From Austropuccinia psidii (Eukaryota; Basidiomycota; Pucciniomycetes; Pucciniales; Sphaerophragmiaceae), in NCBI GenBank assembly GCA_023105745.1, contig JALGQZ010000011.1:26803975-26867974 (forward strand): a stretch of 64,000 nt of DNA. Reading direction: 5' to 3'. Shown piece by piece: positions 37,891-49,300 of the stretch (position 1 is its first letter; the number at the start of each line of letters is the position of its first letter). The notes below the pieces were generated by a model. It ran no database searches and had not been told where the DNA came from. It was given only the letters and a program-made list of their open reading frames with translations. The position numbers and the translations under genes are program-made.

Positions 37891-39721
37891 TGTGAGCCTT
37901 AGAGGTAATTTTATATACCCAAAAGACGACAAATATAAAAATAACATATTAATATAAAAAATAATAATAAATTCATTTATATTATTAAAATAAAAATCAA
38001 AATATAAATATAAAATTATATTAAAAATAAAAAACTAATTACAATTTAAAAATAAAAAAACATTAAATTTTGTAAGTATAAAATTACATTTATACTTGAA
38101 AAAATTAAGTAAAAATGAAATTTTAACAAAATTGTGAAAAAATAAATAAATTTGGAAAAAAGTTAAATAAAAATTATTATAACTTTTTATCCAATAAATA
38201 AATACATAAAAATTATTTCACCATTGGATTCCTCATAAAAAATCAGGTGGGGTCACCTCTGAGTGAAATTCTTGTAACTCAACTCTAAATAAGCTTAAAT
38301 TAAGTTTTTAATATTTTCAATACAAAAGGATGAAAATCCTCAAAACCTTAATTTAATTCACACCACATGTGGTGTTAACCATCAATTTTTGTGTTAAAAT
38401 TGAGGTGTTGTGTTTAGTTTAGAAGTTATGAGGAATTGAAGTATTTTCAATTGAATTCAATTGAAATGTCAAAATGTGCACATGTATTACATAAGTGAAC
38501 TTTTATTTACATATGAGGTGTCAATTATTACTGTATTGTACTGTACAATTTAATTGAATTACAAATTTAAATTATAAGTATAATACATGATGAGGAATTA
38601 AAGGAAAAATAAATTGGAAAGATTAAATTTGGGGGGGAAAAGGAACTCCAGCTCTAAGGGGGAGCTAGACCCCCAAATTCCTTGCTGACAGGCGTGGCAT
38701 GTCAAAATTCACGCAAAAGCTCATCACTTTTGGCCTGGAATTGAGTTACAGGGTCTGTGGACTCAATTGATGATGAGGTTTTGATACCAACTGGGGTAGT
38801 TTTAGCTGTTGCCAAGAGGGTAAAACTACCCTTAAGATACAACCATCATAGTAAAAACAGTTTTAACTGGTTTCTACGTCTCTGAAACACATTCTGACGT
38901 GTTTTGAAGGCTCTAGGCCTGGTATTGCTATAGTAATGCCTGATTTAAGGGTCTAAAAGGGCTAAAAATGGCTTAAACCAGCCCTTTTTGGTCTAAACCA
39001 GGGTTCAATGATGCCATAATTGGCTTTTCTGTTGTCAGACTGTTTTTCACGACTGACAAGAGTAAACTTTACTTTTGGAGTAAGAGAATTTATGGCTATA
39101 AAAGAATATCTTCTTTGCCCCACTTTTCTCTTGATGTTAGAATCTTTTCCTTTTATTAATTAGTTTAAACACTGTTAAACCAGTCAATCAAAGATTCCAA
39201 CCACCATTTTTAAATCATTTTAATCCTTTTCACCACGTGAAAAAATCATTATAATCATTGTTTGTAACTCTTATAATCATTTTATCCCTGAACCACCCCA
39301 AAAGTGAATTAAAGCATCTTTCATCACTGTAAACTTTGTCACTTTGTTTCCAAATTCACTCTGGTCACTTTTGGGTGTGTTTTCTCTTTAATATTCTTTT
39401 TAAAGACTTTTTTCTTTAATTAATTGCATGCAGTTCTTTGCTCAATTAATTCCAATTGAAATTGCTCTTGAAGAAATTTCTTTTGTAGCCTTAAAATATC
39501 TCTTGTAGAGTATTTTTTGGATAAAATTTTATTGTTGGTAAAACAATAAATTTTTATAATATTATTGTTTTATACTAATAAAGTTATAAACAATAAAATT
39601 GGCCTGTTTTCTCTTAAAAATAATATTTCATACTATTTTTAACTGAATTTTACCTTATACAAATTTTGAGGACAGGAAAAGTACTTGATTTTTAATCAAA
39701 GTTTCATATCCACACCTTACA
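37891..39721 (+). repeat. 3' LTR of C, 1831 bp
   Basis: Same ends and sequence as 19366-21193. TATAAAAG at 39097-39104. Followed by the AAGGT duplication. Confidence 0.95.
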
Positions 39722-39925
39722 AAGGTGGTCTTTCCAAAGGTGGGTTAAGGTCTTGAGGCATTGGCTCATTGACTGGTCTCACCTTCTTCAGGACTTACTT
39801 GTATTTGACTGCTAAAATTTGGTGATCCATCTTCAATTAGTGATTTTTTCTTAATTATTTCTAAGAATTTACTAGTGTCCTGAAATATTCAGGTCTTCAC
39901 AATTCTTATTTTCTTCTTTCTTCCA
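39722..39925 (-). pseudogene. N-terminal end of the E/F RT frame
   Basis: On the minus strand the frame ending PPLERPP joins in phase with SRDPYETPLSPN at 19361 once C and one AAGGT copy are removed. Upstream of about 39790 the frame meets a stop and coding sense fades into a neighbouring frame (QVSPEEGE), so the true start of the Pol module is unclear. Confidence 0.7.
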
Positions 39926-40919
39926 TAAAAAAAATGTAGTTTAAGGTCATACAGGACCTACAACTAGGTGTGTAACCCCTGTATATTAGGTATACAAGTC
40001 CTGCAGTTTAAGTCATGCAAGGACCTCCTGGCCTAATCCAAGGGCTTATCTTGATTCTTGAGCTCCTTTGGGCTGGATTTGGGACTCCACTTGACTCTTG
40101 TTTTATTCTTCAGTCTTCATGATTCCCACTTGATGCAAGATTCTTCTGGTTGTTTTATTTCTTGATAAGGAATTTTATTGTCTTAATTGATATCTTGGGA
40201 CTCCACTTTGTTTATTTTGGCCACTTTGATAATGCTAAACACCTGTGAAACCCCTTGCTCCTGTTACACAAAGGGAGAAGTTTATTGTCATGCTGAGGAA
40301 AAAAATGGTCCTTCAGCACTTCTCCTGACTAGGACAATCCCCTCCAGCTTCTTGGCTGTTATTTTTCTTCTTTTTTTTTTTATAATTTTCCCTGCTCAAG
40401 TCTACAGGGGAAGCAGTTTAGTGTCTTGCTGAGGACCTCTTCAGTCTTCAAGCTTCTTTAGAATCCCAAGGGTAATTTAAGTTACATGTTTACATAATCT
40501 TGTTGGTCCATCCTGTGAGTGAGTCTTGAGTCCATAATGAATCCAGTGAGTCATCCTTCAGTCCATAAATCCTAGCCAGTGATTCTTGAATTCCAATTGA
40601 GTTTCATTCCAGAATCAAAGAAATTTCCAAGGTCTGGTGTTGTCCAAATGTCAATCCATAAGGAACTCCTGCTTTTCTTCATAAATAACCTTCTTCATTT
40701 TCAGTATTCTGAATAATTGTACTATGATAAGTTGTTTCCCAATTCTCTTTCTATTTCTTCAAGACAATTTATGCCCCTTTGTTTTTTTGTATTCCTGAAT
40801 TATACCTGTTATAAACAAACAAAAATAAAGAATTGTAATAATAAGGTGATTTAAAGTTGATTTTAATATTAATTTATTGATATATATATTTTTTTAATAA
40901 TATTTGTTTGTATAAGGGC

Positions 40920-40935
40920 CCCCCTCTCCATTTAA
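40920..40935 (-). other. Internal copy of the E/F polypurine tract
   Basis: Sixteen bases are identical to the tract bordering the 3' LTR (16261-16276); in sense the core is AAATGGAGAGGGGG. It could act as a second plus-strand primer site or be a relic of another LTR border; no LTR end is visible beside it. Confidence 0.5.
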
Positions 40936-42371
40936 AAATCTTGAGTTGGTTTTTGAATTTTGAAGAGGATATGTTCTCATTCCCCCAAAACTTCCACTAT
41001 AAGGGATAGTGTAAGAAATAAGTTTACCCACCCCTTATTTCTTTAAAGTGATTTTGATAAGAATAAATAATGATACAGTAAGTTTTTATGTTAATGATGA
41101 TTCAATAATAAGTTGTTTTTTTAATGTAAGTATAAAATAACCATAAAGTGAGATATCTGAGTAAAAATCACAATTTAAAAGAAATAAATGTGAATCACAA
41201 TTAAGATCATGGAACTGTTTGGTGGAAGGTGGTAATTTGTGCCATTTAGAAAACATTGGTGCTCTTGATAATATTTATGATTAATATTACATAGTTGAAT
41301 GATCATAATTTGGGTGCTTTATTCATATAATGACCCTTATGATGCCACAACTCTTCCTTTTGGAATCATCATTGTGACTCAGACTTTATTTCAAATCCAT
41401 CCCCTCTATGGTTCAGCTTTTCTGTTACCCATAAATGCATTTGAGCTGAAAAAAAATATAAACAGTGAAAAATAAGAATTTGTACAATTTTTTAAGAAAA
41501 CTCTTGTTTGCTTTTGGGGGGCTTTTAGATCTCCTTTTGGAATCAATAGCACATTGAGGTGTTATTAATATGTAAATTCCCCAAATTATGTCATCAACTT
41601 ATGAGTTTTTAAAATAAACAACTCCTTTAGAGTTCAATTAATGCCTCATGGCACAAACACCTCTTCTTTTCAAACAAGTTCCAAGCACTCTCTTGTAATT
41701 GAAGAAATATTTCAAATAAATTGATCATTTTTTTAAAAAAATAATACTTGATGTAGAGTTTTTTTTAATTATTGTTATTATTGAGTTGGAAAATTAAGCC
41801 AACTTGATGGCTCTTGTTGTAATAGTAGGAAAAGTATAATAGAATATTCTTGAGCTCATGAATGGGATATGACCCTAATTCTTAGTGAAAATAAATAAAT
41901 GAGTTTGAAATAAATAAAAAATAAAAAATAAAAATAAAAAAAATAAAAAATAAAATAAAAAAAATATGTTAAGAACATTCAAGTCAGTAAATCTTTCCAA
42001 TTCTTGTATATAAAAAAAATAAGAAATGAAACCTTAGGTAGTTTATAGTCTTGCCTAGGACTTATCCTCCTTTGATAGTCCTTGTCCAATCTTTTTGAAT
42101 ACTTTCAATATGCAGTTTATGGCCTTTCCAAGGATCATTGGTTGCTTGTTTTGCATTTTGAGTCTTTGTTGAGAATTTTTTTTTTTTTTTGATATTTAAA
42201 GGTATTTCTTGATATTTGAAGGGGAAGTTTATGGTCTTGCCAAGGACCATATGTTGATTTCTTTTCTTGATAATACTTTTGGTTTTGATTTATCTTCAAA
42301 GCCAAGTTGTAAATTGAATTGAACAGTTTATAGTCTTATTGAGGACTCTTGGTTAAACATTTTTTTTTACT

Positions 42372-42590
42372 TTGAGTCCTTGTTGAGAATTTTAGTGGGC
42401 AATTTATGGTCTTCCCAAGGACCATTGGTTGATTGTGTTTTAGCTTTGAGTCCTTGTTGATAATTCTAATGGTGGGAAGTTTATGGTCTTGCCAAGGACC
42501 ATTGGTTGATTGTGTTATAGCTTTGAGTCCTTGTTGATAATTCTAATGGTGGGCAGTTTATGGTCTTGCCAAGGACCATATGTTGTGCCC
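42372..42590. repeat. 77-bp tandem repeat, almost three copies
   Basis: The hairpin core ATGGTC recurs at 42406, 42483 and 42560, exactly 77 bp apart, with the linker TTTGAGTCCTTGTTGATAAT between. Each unit contains one perfect HP1 hairpin. Confidence 0.85.
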
Positions 42591-42819
42591 AGGCCCCTGA
42601 TTGTTGCACTTGGGGTTTCCTGGCATGTAATTTATCTTTAAAGCCAAGTTGTAGTTATCTTAAACATTTTATAGTCTTATTGAGGACTCATCTTCATATT
42701 AAAAGCACATTTAAGCCTATGAAATAAGAGAAATATGTTTTTAATGTTGAATACCTGTGGAAGCCAAATCAAATATGTTAGTATAGTTATTATTCAACAT
42801 AAAAGCATAAAAGATAAAT

Positions 42820-43710
42820 TAGCAGTTTAAAGCCTTGCTTAGGGCTCCTTTTGGTTTTTTTAAACCTCCTTAATTAATGAAATATATATATATATATACT
42901 GCTTTTGTTTTTGAAACATACCTGTATCAAAGATAGAAAAATAATATTAGAATTTGAAAAAAAAGAACCAAGAATTAAATAATAAATAAAACCAAGCAGT
43001 TTTAAGCCATGCTGAGGGATCCTTTTGGTATTTATTTGAAAACAATTCTCCAAATCTTAAGTTATAGTCTGTTTTGTATGTTTGAAGCCCTGTATAATAA
43101 TATCAGTAAGCTCAATAATTAATAATTATAAATGAAATTGAGCAGTTTAATTCCTTGCTCAGGGCATTTTTTTATTTATAGCCCTGTAGCACATCAAAAA
43201 AATCAATTAGCAAATTCAAAAAGCAGAATTATAATTCATAAAAGAACTAAGCAGCTTTAAGCCATGCTGAGGGCATTTTTTGTGTTGAAATTTTTAGCCC
43301 TGTAGCAAAAAATGTCCAATAAGATCAGTTATGAAAGAGAAAAAATGAAAAAAATGAGTAAAATAAAAGAATCCATCAGTTTAAAACCTTGATGAGGGCT
43401 TTTTCAATGTATTAACTGAAAATGAAAAATGTTAGTAATTTGAAGGCCAATAAATGAAAATTAGCCAACATTATCAAAAAAAACAAAAGAAAAGCAAAAC
43501 AAGCAGTTTGAAGCCTTGCTTAGGGCTCTTTTTTTTGTTGTATTTTAACCTTCTGAAGTCATTAAATATATATATATATATATATATACTATTTTTGTTT
43601 TGTTTTTAAATATCCCTGTATCAAAAATAGAAAAATAATGTTAGAGTTGAAAAAAAAGAACCAAGAATTAAATATAAAACCAAGCAGTTTTAAGCCATGC
43701 TGAGGGAGTT
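42820..43710. repeat. Direct duplication of about 185 bp, spaced about 680 bp
   Basis: Blocks 42825-43012 and 43503-43705 share an HP1 copy, a TA microsatellite, the stretch CCTGTATCAAA, the stretch AAAGAACCAAGAATTAAAT and a second HP1 copy in the same order. Confidence 0.75.
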
Positions 43711-43839
43711 TATATTTCTTTATAAAATACATTAATCAAAAGAAAAGAAACATCAGTAATATCCAGCTTTAATAATGAAAAAAATAGAAAATAAACAGTT
43801 TTAAGTCTTGTTCAGGACTTATTTGCTATAAATTTATGT

Positions 43840-45944
43840 TGGGAAGCCATTGAGGTTGGCTTCATTGTGCTGCTCTAAGCAGTTTCCAGTTAGTGATTTT
43901 TCTTTAGTCTCTTGATCCTTAGATAGTGGTTAGAGTATTTGGGTGGTGAAAGCACTTAAATACCCCCTATGGCACTTAAAATGTGGTCGGGTACTCTTGG
44001 TTTGGGCTTTGAGGTGGCCAGAACACTCTTTACTACCTGTGATCAGTTCAAGTTGCTGATGTTTAATTATAAGGGACTTTGGCTTCCCCTTTAAGGCTCC
44101 ACACCTCATCGGGTGGCTGTATTTAGGGTTTTACAGGTGTTAATACACCTTTACAGCACTTAAAATTACGTCGGGTGGCTCCTTTAATGGCAAATTCGTG
44201 CTCCACCACTCTTTAGGATGCTTAAATTTGTGATTGGGTGGTGCATTTTGATTTTCTGAGCCTCCTTAGAGGCTTTGACATTTTTTTTAAAACAATTCAG
44301 GTGGCTTTTTATAGAGTTTATTTGTATGCAAACGCGCTTTGGGGTGTTTGAAATTGATCGGGTGAGCTTATATCAGTCGGGTTTGGCTCCTAGGTTTGTG
44401 AAGATAATTGTTTGACTTGGAAACCATCCAGATGCCTTTTGAAGAGGGTTTCATCACTTCCTGACCTTCAAGAGGTCTTTGGATGTGATCATAACCAACT
44501 TCAGTGGTAGTTGCAGCTGTAGAATACCACCTCCGAGCTAAATCCACCCATCAACTCTGACTTCTCATCTTTGATGTAATAGTGAGGTGCTAGTGAGTGT
44601 GATTCTTTTTTTGGTGTTTTACTGTTGCAATAAAACTGTAGGTGGTATTTTCTTAGCTTTAGTGACCAAATTAAGTTGGCTTGAAACCACTAGAAGCCAC
44701 ATTTTGCCCACTTCCTCAGCCGTTATTATAACTCCTTGTTTAAAGACTGCGTGCAAAGGCTGGATGAAAAACAAATGATGTTTTTGTTAGCTTGACAATG
44801 TACTGACAAGCCAGCCTTTCTGCATGCAATTCAGTTTTGTTGTTCTTATAGTGTGGCGTTAAGGCAGTGCACTGATGTTGGAAGTTGACAGCTTGAGTGC
44901 TTGATGAGGTGCTGATGCAGGATCTTATCGGTCATATCTTGCAGTTATAGTGTAATTAGCACAAATAGGTTCCAATTCTTCTACCCGCTTGTTACCTTGG
45001 TGCAGTAGTTTTTTACAGAGGTCCCCATCCTATTGTTTGTGTATTAAGTGGGTATTAGGCTGTATTCATATTTAAATTGGTGATCATAAGTCCATGATGG
45101 TGACAGCCAAGGTCCTCCAAAGGATTTTGTGAGGTAATTTGAAGGAAATAATACAGTTTTTATCATGTCTTTTCCAGTGGTGTTTTAGTAGGAGCTGTCA
45201 GGTATTTATTGCTTTGAGTGGATCCTAATGATTGACTATAGTCGTGTGGGTTAATTTTAGGTTTGTTGGTACCAGCACCTGGGAGTATTCATCTAAATCC
45301 ACCCCAACTCCGACTTATCTTCTATCATTCTGTACTGGTATTCTTCTAGTATTTTATTGAAGCAGTTAATTCAGCTCTAGAACTACCTCCTCCAAAAGCT
45401 TGTCCGATTTGAACATAGCCTGTTCATGCCTTTCAGTGTTTAAGCTGATTAAAAGCAGCTTTAAGCTGGATTTAAAGAGGTCATCAGTGACTATAAATAC
45501 TGTGGCCCTCTTGCCCACATGGGTGCTTGTCCTTCTGCTTCTTTTTTTATATTTTATTTTCTTTTATTGATTTTTTTTAGTCAACTGTATTTTAAAATAT
45601 GAATAGTAAGAGAGGCTATTCCAGTAATGAGAACTTCTTCCTCCCATGGTGATAATGTTAGAGTTAATGGTGACTGTACACCATTACTCAAGCTTCAAAG
45701 GAGTTTCTAAGCCCCTTCGGGTGGTTTTTTCTTTGGTCAATTGGTCTCAAAGGCCATTTATTGTGGCTAAAAATTCCCTCACAGTACTTGCAATACAGTC
45801 GGGTTGGGATGTTGTAGTGCTGTTATGGGTGCTATTACACCTTTATAGTGGATACAAGGCCATCGGGTGGCCTGTTTTACTATTAGTAGGTTACTAAGAA
45901 TTAATTATACCTCTAGTAATACTTAAAGCTGCTTCGGCCTGGTC
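43840..45944. other. Degenerate TCGGGTGGC-rich stretch in E/F
   Basis: No supported gene. The motif TCGGGTGGC or close variants recurs at least nine times (near 43985, 44109, 44171, 44225, 44358, 44375, 45718, 45799, 45853), often after CACCTTTACAGCACTTAAA-like text. A second repeat (CTAAATCCACCC, then GACTT) occurs near 44541 and 45293. The texture is less AT-rich than its neighbours. Confidence 0.55.
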
Positions 45945-45949
45945 CTCTG

Positions 45950-46378
45950 TGTCAAAGAAGTAGGTGTGATTGATTAAAGATTCTGGTGTGTTTCGATATT
46001 TTATTTAAAGCTTAAAACTGATTGATTACAATAAAATGATAAAAGCAAAAATTGATAATCTATATACAACGTGAGTCCAGTTGACTCTTTATTTATACCC
46101 TTAGAGCTTTTTTACGATCTCTTATTCTTTTGTAGTTAATCAAATACTTTACATCTAATTCTTTGTGCTTTTTCCTTTGTTTGTGCTTATTGTTATAGAC
46201 AGCAGGTGCTTTTCTTTTTATAGTTCTATTGTACTTTCTTTCTATACTAACTTCCCTACAGATCTTGTACCCAATAAGTTCGTCCAGTACTTTTATATCT
46301 CTATCGATTAGCTTTTCATGCTTATCGATTAGTTCTTCTAATAGCTGAGTTTCACTTTTGATAATCGTTCCTCTAACA
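45950..46378 (-). repeat. 3' LTR of the Copia element, 429 bp
   Basis: Plus-strand ends TGTCAAAG and CTCTAACA. A purine tract (sense CGAGGGGGCG) adjoins it at 46379-46390. The Pol frame runs into it as far as 46093. Confidence 0.93.
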
Positions 46379-49300
46379 CGCCCCCTCGATTGAGAAAGTT
46401 CAGTCACGTTTTGTGCTACATTAGCAATGGTATTTATTTGTTGTATTAATCCCATCTTCTTATTGAAATATTCTTGTTTGTTACGATCCAGTGCTTTTGT
46501 GAGACAATCTGCAATAAGTTCTTCAGTCGGTAAGTACTCAAGTTTTACTTCTCCGTTTTCTATTGAATCTCGAATGCTATTGTAGTGTACCTCAATATGT
46601 TTAGTTCTTGAGTGGTATATTGGGTTTTTTGCTCTACTGATTGCACCCTGGTTATCGCTGTAAATTGAAATGCTTTTTGAGTCTTTATTATTGATTTCGC
46701 TTTGAAGGAGAGCTAGCCACTTAGATTCATGAAAAGCTGCAAGATATGAGCGATATTCTGCTTCTGTTGACGAAGCACTTACACCTCCCAATTTCTTGCT
46801 TCTCCAACTAATGATTCCTCCTCCATAGAGGAACGCATATCCTGACCAAGATCTTCTGTGTAGATCTTCAGCCCAACTGGAATCGGAATATCCTATTATT
46901 TTATCTGTTTCATCTTTATAGTAATTTATACCAAGATCCTTAGTTCCTTTAAGGTAACGTAGTATTCTTTTGAAAGTGTTCCAGTGGTTTATATTTGGTT
47001 TCTCTAGGAATTGTGAGAGATGTCCTACAGCATATGAGATATCTGGACGGGTGCACTGTGAAATGTAGTTGAGGCTTCCTATGGCAGCTCTATAGTCAAG
47101 ATTTAGTTTCTTGAATTCATCGGCTTCTTCATCTCTGGATGGTTCTAGTTTATTGTTACTCTGCATAGGAGTTGATGTTGTTTTACAATCTTCCATGTTA
47201 TACTTCTTCAGAAGCTCATTAATATAGTGCGTTTGATTGATGACTACATGATTTTCCCTATCTCGTATAATTCGTATTCCAAGTACATGGCTTGCGAGTC
47301 CTAAATCTTTGATTTTGAAGCTACTCTTCAGTTCATTTATTATTTGACTTGAGTCTTTTCCAACTACTAGGATTTCATCAACCCAGGCAAATAGAATCGT
47401 CTGATTTCTGATGAATAAACAAGGATCTGCATTACTAATTATAAATCCATACCCAATGAGCCAGTTCTTCAATGTTTGATACCAGCTTATTGCAGCTTGT
47501 TTCAAACCGTATAGGGATTTTTTTAATTTGAGAACATAGTCAGTCGGACTATTCATAAAGCTCTTTGTTTTTTTTATTTTCATATATTTCTGGCTTTGAT
47601 TCTCTAATCCATTCAACAAAACCTTCAGGTGGAAACGAAAAAACAGATTCTTCTTCACTTAATTCTGAGTTGAGGTATGCTGTAACAAAGTCGGCTTGTC
47701 TAATTTGTTGTTCAGTTTGTACTGAGTAGCTTATCAGAAACCTTAGTGTTGATAGACGTCCAGTTGGTGAAAACGTTTCTTGATAATCTATACCACTCTT
47801 CTGTTTAAAGCCTCTGGCCACACATCTTGCTTTGTATCTTTCTAGATTACCATTTTGATCAAACTTCTTGGTGAACACCCATCGAGTGTTTATGAGTGTT
47901 TTTTCTTTAGGGACTTCTTGTCGTGGGATAATCTCAAAAACATTTTGATCTGCGATACAGTCTAATTCAGTGAAATATGCTGATTTCCACTTCATCCAAT
48001 CATTCTTGGTCCTTGCTTCCCTCAAGTTGTTAGGATTTCCTTCTTCAAAGTTAATGTTTGTATCCATTTCGGTCAGAAGTATTTTGTCGTTTTTTGAGAA
48101 TGCTTCATCTTTTTGTTCAGAAGCTTCTATTCCCACGTTGGCAATCAAAGCTTGGTTAGTTCGGGATTGTCTTTCTATGATGTTTTCTTGCGAAATATTT
48201 GAGTTAATGTCTTTTGGTGCTTTTGTGCAGATTTCCCATTCCCATCGCGGTCTTTGTTTATTCTTCCTTGAATTCGCCCCCTCATTAACTTGAGTATTTC
48301 TATAGCTTTGTTCTTCATTTCTTGGTATTTGTAGTCTTATTCGAAGCGGTTCTCTTGTATCTTCTTGAATTGGTACACTTTGTTCTATATTAACTTCTTC
48401 TTGTCTGACTGGTCTGATTTCTTCTTCAGATGTATTTTCCATTTCAGTCGGTTTTGTAGTAACGTTGTCATGACTTTTTAATGGAATTTCATCTTTGTTA
48501 AACCTGACATCTCGGGAACGAATGATTTTTCCATCTTCAAGGTAGATGCGATAAACTCCGAAATCTGGTTCATATCCTACAAGGACTCCTTTAGTTGCTC
48601 TTCTATCTAATTTTTGTTTATAGTTGTTAATTGTTACAAATGCTCTACATCCAAATCTTTTTATTCGACTGAGATTTGGTTTTCTGTGGAATAGTTTTTC
48701 AAAAGGACTTTTGCCGTTTTCTGCTATTCTTACTCTTAGGAAATTAGCTGTGTTTATTAACTCAGCCCAGAGTTCTTTGGGTACTCCAGAGTCGATCATG
48801 AGTGTCCTAGCTTTGTCCATTAATGTTCTGTTAATTCTCTCGACTATTCCATTGTGTTGTGGAGTGTACGGCGTTGTAATAGTAAGTTTTATTCCTCTTG
48901 TATCACAAAAGTCTTTCATGAGGTTATTTACAAATTCTTTGCCTCCATCGCATATAATTTGTTTTACTTGTTTTTCTAAGGCAGTTTCAGCTTGTGTAAT
49001 AATTTTAGCTAATTCGTGTTTTGCGTCCTCTTTACTCTTTAGGACCCTAACCCATGAATAACAAGTATAAGAATCAACAACAACAAGGATATATCGTGCA
49101 CCTCCTAAGGATTTTGGTGTGATAGGTCCCATGAGATCGATAGAAATCTCCTCAAGTTGAGTATCTGGTCTTTTAATGTTGCCATTAAATGCAATTCTTG
49201 TTGATTTACCAATTTTACATGCTTCACAGTTGTTTGACTTGCCAGTGTGTCCGAAACGTTCGTGTTCACTTATAAGTGCCTTATTATCCTCAAAGTCAAT

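Larger units (their letters stand above)
19366..39721 (+). mobile_element. Ty3/Gypsy chromovirus C, full length, hosting element D
   Basis: LTRs 19366-21193 and 37891-39721 bound a gag-pol interior split by D (22387-32660). The target duplication AAGGT is at 19361-19365 and 39722-39726. Removing C rejoins the E/F RT frame without loss. Excluding D, C is about 10 kb. Confidence 0.95.
39944..43820. repeat. Dispersed hairpin repeat family HP1, about 19 copies
   Basis: The unit is GCAGTTTA, a 4-6 bp stem, a loop near TTGCTGAG, and the complementary stem. Perfect stems include AGGTC/GACCT (39944-39959), ATGGTC/GACCAT (42231-42250 and two more copies), AGTC/GACT (near 42329 and 42667), AGCC/GGCT (42831-42846 and 43512-43527) and AAGTC/GACTT (43803-43820). 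Other copies lie near 40009, 40276, 40409, 42036, 42113, 42998, 43147, 43258, 43384 and 43691. Stem pairs change together (GTC/GAC versus GCC/GGC). Confidence 0.75.
39926..43840 (-). other. Non-coding, repeat-rich part of E/F
   Basis: No convincing protein is seen on either strand. The stretch holds the dispersed hairpin repeat, a 77-bp tandem array, a duplicated block, TA microsatellites near 42886 and 43566, AAAT-type low complexity near 41900-41970 and an internal polypurine motif near 40920. Confidence 0.6.

Noticed and set aside
40187..40432. 81-codon plus-strand ORF with hydrophobic stretch
   Set aside because: It lies in repeat-rich non-coding DNA, includes an HP1 copy, and its hydrophobic part is a T-rich run.
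39944..43820. CRISPR array for the HP1 repeats
   Set aside because: Spacing is irregular (about 75 to 1600 bp), units diverge, and the context is a eukaryotic retrotransposon.
45646..45897. 83-codon plus-strand hydrophobic ORF
   Set aside because: It coincides with TCGGGTGG repeats and has no start context or homologous copy that I can see.
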